Part shown: in pieces, positions 15,955 through 24,497 of the stretch
How positions within the stretch are numbered: the stretch's first letter is position 1
Layout of the letters: every line of letters starts with the position of its first letter
Notes under the pieces: generated by a model
What the model was told of the DNA's origin: nothing
Database searches by the model: none
Seen by the model: the letters and a program-made list of their open reading frames with translations, nothing else
Translations under genes and position numbers: made by a program
DNA from: OFTM10 sp964344055
GTDB lineage: Bacteria > Actinomycetota > Acidimicrobiia > Acidimicrobiales > Aldehydirespiratoraceae
DNA: 64,000 nucleotides
Reading direction: 5' to 3'
NCBI GenBank assembly: GCA_964344055.1
Contig: CAYFLT010000003.1
Coordinates: 1-64,000 of the forward strand

Positions 15955-16003
15955 CGAACCTGGCAGGGTTTTGGTACCTGACACCAAAACCCTGCCAGGT
16001 TCG
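15955..16003. repeat. Long-hairpin repeat, copy 3 (inverted)
   Basis: Perfect 21-bp arms beginning CGAACCTGGCAGGGTTTTGG, loop ACCTGAC, which is the exact complement of the copy 2 loop, so this copy is inserted in the opposite orientation. It has compensatory changes against copies 1 and 2 (GGCAGGG for GACAGGG on both arms), showing that pairing is conserved. It lies between the convergent SDR and GNAT genes. Confidence 0.85.
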
Positions 16004-16009
16004 CGGGAG

Positions 16010-16603
16010 TCAGAATCCGATCCACTCCTCGGTGAGGGCGGCGCCCCGTTCGGCCCATTCCTCGGCAGTGATGGCGTAGCGGATGTGGTCCTCCCACACG
16101 CCGTTGATCTCGAGATAGCGGCGGGCCGTGCCTTCGTCACGCAGTTCGAGCTTCTCCGCCACCCTGCGGCTGGCCGTGTTGCGGGGGACGATCGCGGCCT
16201 GGACCCGATGAAGATGCAGCTCCTCGAACGCGAACCGGATTGCCACAACGAACGCCTCCGGCGTATAGCCATTGCCCGCCTGTCGCTCGTCGATCCAATA
16301 GCCGACGTAGGCGTTCTGGAACGGACCCCGCTGGATCGAGTTGAGATTGATCTCCCCGGCGAAGGTCCCCTCCACGAAGATTCCGAAGCCGTAGCCGGTA
16401 CCGAGTTGCCGCTCCCGCTGGCGAGCCGAACAGCGCACCCCGAACGCGTGGGCATCCTCGACCACATCGGGCTGCCCGGGCAGCCGCTGCGGCTCCCAAC
16501 GGGTCAACCATTCGGCGTTGTGGCGACGAACATCCTGCCACTTGGCGAAGTCGCCCGATTCGAGTGGACGGAGCAACACACGCCGGTCGAAGAGGGTCGT
16601 CAC
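16010..16603 (-). CDS. GNAT acetyltransferase, RimJ/RimL-like
   Basis: 197-aa N-acetyltransferase. It starts with the typical RimJ-like opening RVLLRPLESGDFAKWQDVRR. The acetyl-CoA-binding region shows YVGYWIDERQAGNGYTPEAF, with the R/Q-x-x-G-x-G/A signature as RQAGNG, and later HRVQAAIVPRNTASRRVAEK, the helix that contacts CoA. The start is a GTG at 16603. RimJ/L members acetylate N-terminal amino groups of ribosomal or other proteins, but many act on small molecules. It stands alone, convergent with the SDR across a hairpin repeat. Confidence 0.88.
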   Translation of the reverse strand: MTTLFDRRVLLRPLESGDFAKWQDVRRHNAEWLTRWEPQRLPGQPDVVEDAHAFGVRCSARQRERQLGTGYGFGIFVEGTFAGEINLNSIQRGPFQNAYVGYWIDERQAGNGYTPEAFVVAIRFAFEELHLHRVQAAIVPRNTASRRVAEKLELRDEGTARRYLEINGVWEDHIRYAITAEEWAERGAALTEEWIGF

Positions 16604-16653
16604 GGCGTGCGATCGTAGAGCATCACGACCGGTGGTCGCGGCCACGGACGGGA

Positions 16654-17807
16654 TTAGAACTCCAACTGGGTCTTGAGCGACTCCACCGACTCGATGAATT
16701 CCTCGATCATCTCGTACACGACCCGGGCCGCGGGCTTCGACTCGTTCATGTTCCCGACGATCTGGCCGACGAAGTAGTTCGCCAGCTTCTCGGCCCCGGA
16801 GCCTGCGTTGTGCGCCGCCCGATCGATGCGGGTGGAAGCTTCGGCGATCAACACCGGCTGGAACGGCATGCCAAGTGGAGCCGGAGTCTCGGGGTTCTCC
16901 CACTCCTCGGTCCAGGCCGACTTCAGCTGGCGCGCGTGCTTGCCGGTCCGTGAGCGGGAGCGGATCGTGTCGTCCGATGTGGCCCGCAGGAACTTCTCCT
17001 TCACGACCGGATGGGTCTCTGCCTCCTCGGTGGTGAGCCAGACCGACCCGCACCACACTCCCGCCGCGCCGAGCGCCATTGCGGCTGCCATTTGGCGGCC
17101 GCGGCCGATGCCGCCGGCGCCGAGTACCGGCGTCTCTCCCACGACGTCCACGATCTCGGGGATGAGCACCATCGTTCCGATCTCACCGGTGTGACCTCCG
17201 GCTTCCGAGCCCTGGGCGATGATGACGTCGACTCCGGCGTTCACGTGCCGCTCGGCGTGCTGGGCCTTGCCGGCGAGGGCACCGACCAGGCGGCCCTCTT
17301 CCTTGCAGCGGTCGATCATGTGTTGCGGCGGCGGACCGAGAGCNNNNNNNNNNCGTTGACGATGAGGGCACTCTTGTGGGCGAGTGCGATGTCGAGGTTC
17401 GGCTCCTGGGAGTCGGCCGAGAAGGGAGCCGCCCGGTCGTCGCCACCACCACCGATCCCGGTCCCTTCGCCCTCCGGCAGGGGCGGGACGTCGTAGCGCT
17501 GGAGAATGTCGTCGACGAACTCCTTGTGCTCGGCGGGGATCATGTCCCTGATCTGCCCCAGGTTCAGACCGCCCTCGTCGGAACCGGCGTACTTGGCGGG
17601 CACGATCAGGTCGACGCCGAATGGCTTGTCGCCGACCTCGGCCTCGATCCACTCGAGGTCGATCTCGAGTGCGTCGGGCGAGTGCCCGACCGCGCCGAGT
17701 ACGCCCATGCCACCCGCCTTGGTGACCGCCGCCACCACGTCGCGGCAGTGGGTGAAGGCCAGGATCGGGAATTCGATCCCGAACATCTCGGTGATCTTGG
17801 TCTGCAT
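16654..17807 (-). CDS. Nitronate monooxygenase/2-nitropropane dioxygenase-like flavoprotein (gap inside)
   Basis: FMN-binding TIM-barrel protein of about 385 aa. From ATG 17807 it reads TKITEMFGIEFPILAFTHCR, then GGMGVLGAVGHSPD. After ten Ns at 17344-17353, which shift the frame, it continues VIIAQGSEAGGHTGEIGTMV with the conserved His, then PVLGAGGIGRGRQMAAAMAL with the phosphate-binding GAGGI. Family members oxidise alkyl nitronates or, in actinobacteria, act as enoyl-reductase-like enzymes. It follows acyl-CoA dehydrogenase and hydratase genes on the same strand, separated from them by a tandem hairpin repeat, so it may belong to the same catabolic route. Confidence 0.87.
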
Positions 17808-17827
17808 GTGATCTCCTTTTCGATCTG

Positions 17828-17925
17828 TGACACATCAGGACCACCTCCCGGTCCGGATGTGTCAGAAAAGCAGTGGGTTTGCGATCTGTGACACATCTGG
17901 ACCGCATCCGGGTCCGGATGTGTCA
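17828..17925. repeat. Tandem pair of hairpin repeats
   Basis: Two copies of a unit of about 61 bp: GATCTGTGACACATC, hairpin, then GAAAAGC(A/G)GTGGG. In each, 15-bp arms (TGACACATCAGGACC or TGACACATCTGGACC against GGTCCGGATGTGTCA, one mismatch) enclose a 7-nt loop (ACCTCCC, GCATCCG). The hairpins are 17828-17864 and 17889-17925. The pair fills the gap between the acyl-CoA dehydrogenase stop and the nitronate monooxygenase start. Confidence 0.85.
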
Positions 17926-17938
17926 GAAAAGCGGTGGG

Positions 17939-19201
17939 TCAGTAGAGGTTCTTGCGGGCGGCCTGGGCTTCGGACCAGGTCATGCCCTTCTCGAGGTTGG
18001 GTTCACGAGGCAGGCCTAGGACCAGCTCGCTGACGATGTTGCGCTGGACCGCCCAGGTCCCGCCGCCGAGGGTGAGGGCTGGCGCGAACAGGTACCCGTA
18101 GTGCCAGACCGGGTCGACGTCGGGGAACTGGCTCTCCTCACCGCGGCCGAAGTTGATCTCGGTGGCACCTCGACGGGCCATCGGCGGGACGTCACCGGCC
18201 GGGCCGGAGCCCTCCAGCATCCCGGCCGTCCCGACCAGTTCCTTCGCGAGCTCCATGACCTCCTGGCCGTGTTCATCGGCCATCAGCTTCTGGATCGGCC
18301 CCTCCGAGCCCGGCGTCTTCCCGTGCAGGCGCGCGCTGAGCGTCCGTAGCCGGTTGAGCCTCAGCACCTCGGCATTGCAGTGCATGCGGGCGATCTTGTC
18401 GCGTAGGACCGGATCGGACACGCCGCCTCCATCGCGGACGAGCCCGATCAGCTCCTCGGCTGACGGCCCTTCACCCCACAGCGACCCGGCCGACGACAGC
18501 GACACCCGCTCGTTGGCCAGCGTGACCTTGGCGAGGCGCCACCCCTCGCCCTCATCGCCGATGCGCATGCTCTCGTGCAGCCGCATGTCGTCGAAGAAGA
18601 CCTGATTGAAGGAGTGGGCGGTGGTCATGTCGACGATCGGCGACATGGTCAGACCCGGTGTGTCCATCGGACACACGAAGTACGAGATGCCCTTGTGTTT
18701 CGGCGCGTCCGGGTCGGTGCGGGCGATGAGGATGCCCATGTCGGCACCGTGGGCGCCACTCGACCAGATCTTCGATCCGTTGATGACGTACTCGTCGCCG
18801 TCCTTCACCGCCCTGGTCGCGAGGTTGGCGAGGTCGGATCCGGCCTCGGGTTCAGAGAACAGCTGACACCAGATCTCCTCGTGGTTGAAGATCTTCGGGA
18901 GATAGCGCTGCTTCTGCTCTTCAGTGCCGCCCAGGAGGATGGTCGGGGCCGCCCATCCGACCCCGATTGCATTGGAGCCCTGCACGCCGCCACCCGGACG
19001 GGTGATCTTCAGCCCCCGCAGTTCCTCCTGGATGATGAGTTGATGCATCGGATCCGCGTTCAGCCCCCACGGCTCGGGCCAGTGGGGCACGACGTACCCG
19101 GCATCGGCAAGGTCCTGTTGGGTGGGCTCGGGATTGGCGGCACGCCACTCCCTCACCGCGAGACGACGGGGATCGTCGTCCGGTGGCATGTCGAATTCCA
19201 T
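17939..19201 (-). CDS. Acyl-CoA dehydrogenase
   Basis: FAD-dependent dehydrogenase of 420 aa that would introduce the alpha-beta double bond in an acyl-CoA. Visible landmarks: WCQLFSEPEAGSDLANLATR (the family signature with FSEP.AGSD), VINGSKIWSSGAHGADMGIL, FDDMRLHESMRIGDEGEGW, and the C-terminal AVQRNIVSELVLGLPRE helix. The ATG at 19201 is chosen because it overlaps the hydratase stop (TGATG), implying coupling. The family includes citronellyl-CoA and isovaleryl-type dehydrogenases; the chain specificity cannot be read from sequence. Confidence 0.93.
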   Translation of the reverse strand: MEFDMPPDDDPRRLAVREWRAANPEPTQQDLADAGYVVPHWPEPWGLNADPMHQLIIQEELRGLKITRPGGGVQGSNAIGVGWAAPTILLGGTEEQKQRYLPKIFNHEEIWCQLFSEPEAGSDLANLATRAVKDGDEYVINGSKIWSSGAHGADMGILIARTDPDAPKHKGISYFVCPMDTPGLTMSPIVDMTTAHSFNQVFFDDMRLHESMRIGDEGEGWRLAKVTLANERVSLSSAGSLWGEGPSAEELIGLVRDGGGVSDPVLRDKIARMHCNAEVLRLNRLRTLSARLHGKTPGSEGPIQKLMADEHGQEVMELAKELVGTAGMLEGSGPAGDVPPMARRGATEINFGRGEESQFPDVDPVWHYGYLFAPALTLGGGTWAVQRNIVSELVLGLPREPNLEKGMTWSEAQAARKNLY

Positions 19202-19980
19202 CAGTCGCTTCCCTTCGGGATCCATGCGGCCGGTCGCTTCTCGAGGAAGGCGGCCATCCCTTCCTTTGCATCATCGCCGCGGAAGAGTTCGGCGGAGAAT
19301 TGTGCCGTCCACTCGAAGGCGTCGTCGATCGACATGGCCGGCACCTCCGCGAGCAGGCGTTTGGACGCCGCCAATGCAGCCGGACTCCCGGCTACGAGGT
19401 CGGTCACCACCTCATCCACGGCAGCGTCGATCTCATCGGCCGCGACTGCCGCGTTGATCAGTCCGATCCGGGCGGCTTCCGGAGCTAGGAACCGGTTGCC
19501 GCGCAGGAAGGCGGCGCGAGCATCAGCCGCTCGCATCTTGGGCAGACACAACACCGAGATCATCGCTGGAGCAACACCGATACGGACCTCGGTGAATCCC
19601 ATCTTCGCGGTGTCGAGCGCGATCGAGATGTCCATCCCGGCCACGATCCCCATGCCGCCCGCGACGGCGTGGCCGTTGATCTTGCCGACGTAGGGCTTTG
19701 GCGATTTGGCGAACCGACCGAACAGCTCGTCGGCAGCCACCGTGCGTGACGGCTGTTCCGCGTCCGACCTTCCGGAGCGTTGCGAGAGGTTGGCTCCCGC
19801 GCAGAACGTGTTGCCGGAGTTGGTGAGCACGATCACCCGCACCCCGTCATCGGCCTCGGCGGCGTCACAGGCGTCCATCAGCTCGGCCAGCAGCTGGGGA
19901 CTCAGCGCATTCTTGCGCTCCTCGTCGCCCAGCGTGATCGTGCAGACACCGGCGAGCGTCTCGCTGGTCACCAGGCTCAT
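19201..19980 (-). CDS. Enoyl-CoA hydratase/isomerase family protein
   Basis: Crotonase of 259 aa. NTFCAGANLSQ and NGHAVAGGMGIVAGMDISIA form the oxyanion hole. The glutamate equal to E164 is kept in FTEVRIGVAPA, while the E144 position is Gly (GGMG), a pattern known in methylglutaconyl-CoA-type hydratases. The start ATG 19980 has GGGAGGGG seven bases upstream. The stop overlaps the acyl-CoA dehydrogenase start, and a TetR gene plus carboxylase genes lie just upstream on the same strand, so this is probably the hydratase step of a branched-chain or terpenoid acyl-CoA pathway. Confidence 0.9.
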   Translation of the reverse strand: MSLVTSETLAGVCTITLGDEERKNALSPQLLAELMDACDAAEADDGVRVIVLTNSGNTFCAGANLSQRSGRSDAEQPSRTVAADELFGRFAKSPKPYVGKINGHAVAGGMGIVAGMDISIALDTAKMGFTEVRIGVAPAMISVLCLPKMRAADARAAFLRGNRFLAPEAARIGLINAAVAADEIDAAVDEVVTDLVAGSPAALAASKRLLAEVPAMSIDDAFEWTAQFSAELFRGDDAKEGMAAFLEKRPAAWIPKGSD

Positions 19981-20017
19981 GTTCGCCCCTCCCTCGGGTG
20001 GCAACGATCGTCCAGGT

Positions 20018-20044
20018 GTTTCGGGTGCCTGGCACCAGCGAAAC
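20018..20044. terminator. Hairpin between TetR and hydratase genes
   Basis: Two nested stems, GTTTCG/CGAAAC and GGTGCC-T-GGCACC, in the 67-bp gap after the TetR stop (20048). It may limit read-through from the regulator into the hydratase gene. The GGTGCC core recalls the long-hairpin family but the arms differ. Confidence 0.5.
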
Positions 20045-20047
20045 AAC

Positions 20048-20683
20048 TCATGCGGATCTCCTCAGTCCTTCGATGACGATGTCGACCATCGCATCCGCGG
20101 CTTCTTTGGGCGAACTGGCGAGGTCCGGCATCACGTCGAGACGGGAGAACTCCCGGCCCAGGCTGGCGATCATGCGGGCGACCGCCGCGGTGTCGACCGG
20201 TTCGATCTCCCCGTTCTCGACCGCCACGTCGAGCAGCGCCCGGGTCACGTCGACGAGATACTCCGAGTGGGCGGCCTGCATCCCTGGCCCGCTCGCCACC
20301 GCGGCCATGTCGTTGGCGAACTCGGTTGTGATGTCGCTCACCGCGACGGTCGCGGCGCTGAGATACGCACGGACCGCATCGAGTGCCGACATGTCCTCCT
20401 GGATCGCCGCATGGGCGGCGCGACCGATCTTCCGGAGGTTCCGGTCAGAGACCATCAGCACCAGCTCGTTGCGGCTTTCGGCCAGTCCATAGAGCGTTCG
20501 CAGCGAGCAGTTCAACTGGGCCGCGAGGTCGGCCATGGTGACCTCGATGAAGCCCTTGTCGAAGATGCGGCCGAGTTCATCGAGGATCTCGCGCTGGCGG
20601 TCGGTCAATGCCGACTCGCGCTCGCGGTCGAGCACTGGCTTCGGAGCCGGCACGGCCCGAACCCGATCGACCATCGACGTCAC
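20048..20683 (-). CDS. TetR-family regulator of the acyl-CoA cluster
   Basis: 211-aa TetR protein. The HTH lies at residues about 33-60 (FDKGFIEVTMADLAAQLNCS then LRTLYGLAESRNELV), and the rest is a helical ligand-binding domain. GTG 20683 overlaps the stop of the AtuA-like gene (GTGA); ATG 20674 is an alternative. Position inside a carboxylase-AtuA-hydratase-dehydrogenase series resembles AtuR/LiuR-type control of terpenoid or leucine degradation, though LiuR itself is a MerR protein. It may bind the inverted repeat at 26189-26208 upstream of the carboxylase genes; that is inference. Confidence 0.88.
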   Translation of the reverse strand: MTSMVDRVRAVPAPKPVLDRERESALTDRQREILDELGRIFDKGFIEVTMADLAAQLNCSLRTLYGLAESRNELVLMVSDRNLRKIGRAAHAAIQEDMSALDAVRAYLSAATVAVSDITTEFANDMAAVASGPGMQAAHSEYLVDVTRALLDVAVENGEIEPVDTAAVARMIASLGREFSRLDVMPDLASSPKEAADAMVDIVIEGLRRSA

Positions 20684-22449
20684 GCGCTGCCCTCGGGGAG
20701 GAGTGCGAGCGGGATGACGACGTGACGGGCGCGGACCCACTCACCGAGCGACTTGGCCTGACCGTCCTGGCGAGTCGAGGCCGCCACCCCCTCTTGGAGG
20801 ATCCCGTGGATCAGGAAGTTGATCGACCAGATGTTCGGCATCGGATGACGTTCGATCTCGAGGTCGGCCGCCTCGGGAAGGAGCTCGCGGAGCTTGTCGA
20901 CGGTGAGCATCTGCTCCAGCCAGGCGTACGCCTCGGCGGACCGCACGAACAGGCCGAGGTTGGCGTTGCCACCCTTGTCACCGGACCGCGAGCCGGCAAC
21001 CAGGCCGAGTGGACCACGGATCGCGTCGCCGCTCGGGACCGGCGGCAGATCGACCGCCGTCGGTTCGACCGTGACCTCAGAGGCCGGCGCAACCGATTCC
21101 ACGACTGTGTGCTCGCCGCCGAGGATGGCGACGTGTTGGGGCACGACGTCCGCCGGAACGAGACCCGACGTGTGGACGCCGAACGGCTTGCCGACCCCTC
21201 CACCACCGAGTCCGTAGAAGCCGGGGATGTTCGCCAGCGCGAGCTCGTTGATGCCGACCGCCACCGACTTCACCTTCCGCTCGTCGGAATCCTTCACGGT
21301 CAGCCGCCACGACGCGGTGGCCGCCTCGTTGCTGACCGGATCGTCGTGGTCGGTCCGCACCACGGTGGTGGTGACGCTCTCGAAGTCATCGGGCGAGAGC
21401 GGGGAGGCCCTCCAGAACGCCTTCTCCATCAGAGCCGCCTTGGCCTCGATGTCGATGCCCGTGAGGGCGAGGTTGATGTCGGTGCGGAAGCCGCCCCACG
21501 AGTTCATCGAGACCTTGAGGGTGGACGGTGGAGGCTGGCCCTTCACATCCGTAATCCGCACCCGGTCCGGGCCTTCCTGGTTCAGCTGAATGGTGTCGAA
21601 CCGGGAACCGACGTCGGGGCCGAGGTAGTTGGCCGCACCGATCTCGTAGAGCAGCTGGGAGGTGACCGTTCCGACCGTGACGCCGCCGCCGGTACCGGGG
21701 TGCTTGGTGATGACCGACGATCCGTCGGCCGCCACCTCGGCGATGGGGAAGCCCGGCCGATCGAGCCCGTCGATCTCGGTGAAGAAGGAGTAGTTGCCAC
21801 CGGTGGCCTGGGTGCCGCACTCGATGACGTGGCCGGCCACAACTGCACCAGCCAGCTGGTCCCAGTCGTCCCTGGCCCATCCGTGATGCCATGCGGCCGG
21901 GCCGCAGACGATCGCGGCGTCGGTGGTGCGGCCGGTCACCACGATGTCGGCGCCCTGGTTCAGCGCCTCGACGATCCCCCAGCACCCGAAGTAGGCGTTG
22001 GCGGAGATGTAGTCGATCGGTGCCACCGGCTCGCCGGTCTCGAAGTCCATGATCTCGACTCCGGCCTCGCGTAGTTCCTCGATACGGGGCAGGATGTCGT
22101 CGCCGTCGACGTACGCGATCTTCGGCGAGAGGCCGAGCTTGTCGGCCACGTCGGCGACCGCCTCGGCGCAGTGACGAACATCGAGCCCACCCGCGTTCGA
22201 CACGACCTTGATGCCCTCGTCGAGGCAGGTACCCATGACCTGCTCCATCTGGGTGACGAAGGTGCGGGCGTAGCCACCACCCGGTCGTTTGGCCTGGGTC
22301 CGGGCGAGGATCAGCATGGTCAACTCGGCGAGCCAGTCGCCGGTGAGCGCGTCGATCGGCCCGCCCTCGACCATCTCGCGGGCCGCACTGATCCGGTCGC
22401 CGTAGAAGCCTGAACAGTTGGCGATCCTGATCGCTTCGGTGTTGCTCAT
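20680..22449 (-). CDS. AtuA-like protein (acyclic terpene utilisation family, DUF1446)
   Basis: 589-aa protein of the AtuA/DUF1446 family, named after a gene needed for citronellol and geraniol growth in Pseudomonas; its reaction is unknown. Typical segments are IANCSGFYGDRISAAREMVE, GGPIDALTGDWLAELTMLIL, NAGGLDVRHCAEAV, GADIVVTGRTTDAAIVCGPA and GSRSGDKGGNANLGLFVRSA. ATG 22449 is chosen because the family starts here. It follows the biotin carboxylase gene by 40 bp and overlaps the TetR gene by 4 bp, so it belongs to the same operon and probably helps the carboxylase step. Confidence 0.92.
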   Translation of the reverse strand: MSNTEAIRIANCSGFYGDRISAAREMVEGGPIDALTGDWLAELTMLILARTQAKRPGGGYARTFVTQMEQVMGTCLDEGIKVVSNAGGLDVRHCAEAVADVADKLGLSPKIAYVDGDDILPRIEELREAGVEIMDFETGEPVAPIDYISANAYFGCWGIVEALNQGADIVVTGRTTDAAIVCGPAAWHHGWARDDWDQLAGAVVAGHVIECGTQATGGNYSFFTEIDGLDRPGFPIAEVAADGSSVITKHPGTGGGVTVGTVTSQLLYEIGAANYLGPDVGSRFDTIQLNQEGPDRVRITDVKGQPPPSTLKVSMNSWGGFRTDINLALTGIDIEAKAALMEKAFWRASPLSPDDFESVTTTVVRTDHDDPVSNEAATASWRLTVKDSDERKVKSVAVGINELALANIPGFYGLGGGGVGKPFGVHTSGLVPADVVPQHVAILGGEHTVVESVAPASEVTVEPTAVDLPPVPSGDAIRGPLGLVAGSRSGDKGGNANLGLFVRSAEAYAWLEQMLTVDKLRELLPEAADLEIERHPMPNIWSINFLIHGILQEGVAASTRQDGQAKSLGEWVRARHVVIPLALLPEGSA

Positions 22450-22489
22450 TCCGGTCGCCGCCTTCCGGCGGACCGTCGCGAGTCCGTGA

Positions 22490-24445
22490 TCATCGGTCTT
22501 CTCCTTCGTCCCCGGAACCATCGTCGATGGTCAGCAGCAGGGCGCCGTTCTCGAGCTGTTGGCCGACTTCGATCGGGATCTCGGTGACCACACCGTCGAA
22601 CGGCGCCGAGATGTGGTGCTCCATCTTCATCGCTTCGAGCACGACGAGCACTTGGCCGGCACTGACGGTGTCGCCGACGCCACATCGAATCTCGATCACC
22701 ACGCCCGGCATGGGCGCGACCAGCCCGCCCGACGGCAGCTCACTACCGGGGAGCACGAACCGGGGTTCGATTCGGAGTGAACAGGTGGTGCCGCCTGCCT
22801 GCACGTGGACCATGTCGCCCGCCCGGGTCACCGGCGAGGTTCCGCGGACCCCGTCGACCTCGAGGTCGATGCTGTCGGTCGCCCAGTGGTGGATGATCAC
22901 GTGGTGGCCGGAGTCGAGGTCGAAGGATCCGTCGCGGCGGGCCCGGTAGGCGACGGTGACCGACTGGTCGGATCCATCGGCGGCGAACGAAGCCCGCTCC
23001 GCCGGGAGTCCCCCATTGCGCCAGTTCGACGGTGCAAAGCCCCAGATGTCGTCGGTGGACCGGTTGTGACCCTGGCGCCACATGGCCGCGACGGTCGCAG
23101 CCCGCTCGATGTCCGGCGCTCCGGCGGCGGCCCCTGGCGCGACCCGCTCGATGAAGTCGGTGGTGGTGTCGCCGGCCAGGAACTCCGGGGTGCGGAGCGT
23201 GGCGGCCAGGAAGTCGCGGTTGGTGGTGACGCCGCCGAGGTGCAGGCGTTCGAGCGCGAGGGCCAGCCGGCCGGCCGCGTCCGAGCGTGTCGATCCATGG
23301 GCGACGACCTTGGCGATCATGGGATCGAAGTCGACGCCGATCACCGACCCGGCTTCGACGCCGGCGTCCCAGCGAACCGCCGGATCAGCCGCCGGCGAAA
23401 AGGCCGCGAGGGTGCCAGTGGCAGGCAGGAAGTCGTTGTCGGGGTCCTCGGCGTAGAGGCGGGCTTCGACGGCATGACCAGACCACGAGATCGCCGACTG
23501 GTCGTACCCGAGCTCCTCGCCGGCAGCGACGCGGAGCTGTTCGCGGACGAGGTCGATCCCGGTGACCTCCTCGGTGACCGGATGCTCCACCTGCAGGCGG
23601 GTGTTCATCTCCAGGAAGAAGAACACGCGGGTGTCGTCGTCGACCAGGAACTCCACCGTGCCCGCGGACTCATAGCCCATCGCCCGGGCGAGTGCGATCG
23701 CGGCATCGCCCATCGCGGACCGCATCGACTCGTCGACCACCGGCGACGGAGACTCTTCGATGATCTTCTGATGACGTCGCTGGATGGAGCACTCCCGCTC
23801 TCCGAGGTGCACGAGGTTGCCGTGGGAGTCGCCCAGGATCTGGATCTCGACATGACGGGAGCGGGCGACATAGCGCTCGAGGAACACCCGGTCATCACCG
23901 AAGCCCGAAAGTGCCTCGCGCTCGGCGGCGGCCACGGACTCACCCAGGTCGGCGGCCGACTCCACGATCCGCATGCCCTTGCCGCCACCGCCGGCGGAGG
24001 CCTTGACGAGCAGTGGATAGCCGACGTCGGCGTCGGCGGCCGGATCCTCCGATGACGGCAGGGTGGGCACACCAGCATCGGAGGCCACCCGTTTCGCCGC
24101 GATCTTGTCGCCCATCGACTCGATCACCTCTGGCGATGGTCCGACCCAGGTCAGGCCCGATTCGGTGACGGACCGGGCGAAGGCCGCGTTCTCCGAGAGG
24201 AACCCGTAGCCGGGATGGATGGCGTCGGCGCCGGACGCCTTGGCAGCAGCGATCACGGCGTCACCATCGAGATAGGTGCCAGGCAGCCGGACCGCCATGT
24301 CGGCTTCGGCCACGAACGGTGCGTCGGCATCAGCATCGACGAACACGGCGATGCAGCGCAGCCCCATGCTCCGGGCGGTGCGGAACACCCGGCGGGCGAT
24401 CTCGCCCCGGTTGGCAACGAGCACAGATGTCAGAGGACGGCTCAC
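22490..24445 (-). CDS. Acyl-CoA carboxylase alpha subunit (biotin carboxylase plus biotin carrier)
   Basis: 651-aa biotin-dependent carboxylase subunit. Domains in order: biotin carboxylase N-domain (VLVANRGEIARRVFRTARSM), ATP-grasp (PLLVKASAGGGGKGMRIVES; VFFFLEMNTRLQVEHPVTEE), biotin carboxylase C-domain, a spacer, and a biotinyl domain near the C-terminus with the carrier lysine in VLEAMKMEHH. This arrangement is that of methylcrotonyl- and geranyl-CoA carboxylase alpha subunits. The start is GTG 24445. It lies 52 bp after the carboxyltransferase gene and before the AtuA-like gene. Which acyl-CoA is carboxylated is unknown. Confidence 0.95.
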   Translation of the reverse strand: MSRPLTSVLVANRGEIARRVFRTARSMGLRCIAVFVDADADAPFVAEADMAVRLPGTYLDGDAVIAAAKASGADAIHPGYGFLSENAAFARSVTESGLTWVGPSPEVIESMGDKIAAKRVASDAGVPTLPSSEDPAADADVGYPLLVKASAGGGGKGMRIVESAADLGESVAAAEREALSGFGDDRVFLERYVARSRHVEIQILGDSHGNLVHLGERECSIQRRHQKIIEESPSPVVDESMRSAMGDAAIALARAMGYESAGTVEFLVDDDTRVFFFLEMNTRLQVEHPVTEEVTGIDLVREQLRVAAGEELGYDQSAISWSGHAVEARLYAEDPDNDFLPATGTLAAFSPAADPAVRWDAGVEAGSVIGVDFDPMIAKVVAHGSTRSDAAGRLALALERLHLGGVTTNRDFLAATLRTPEFLAGDTTTDFIERVAPGAAAGAPDIERAATVAAMWRQGHNRSTDDIWGFAPSNWRNGGLPAERASFAADGSDQSVTVAYRARRDGSFDLDSGHHVIIHHWATDSIDLEVDGVRGTSPVTRAGDMVHVQAGGTTCSLRIEPRFVLPGSELPSGGLVAPMPGVVIEIRCGVGDTVSAGQVLVVLEAMKMEHHISAPFDGVVTEIPIEVGQQLENGALLLTIDDGSGDEGEDR

Positions 24446-24497
24446 AGTTTCTCTCCGTTCGCCTTCTGGCGACTCCTTCGGGTCTGCTCCGTGCGGC

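Noticed and set aside
16654..17907. Treating the second half of the nitronate monooxygenase as a separate gene
   Set aside because: The two halves form one TIM barrel and are split only by an N run of arbitrary length.
8571..17925. Could the hairpin repeats be a CRISPR array?
   Set aside because: Copies are kilobases apart or only two in tandem, and lie at gene ends; there are no regularly spaced unique spacers and no cas genes. The Cas4-like nuclease alone is not enough.
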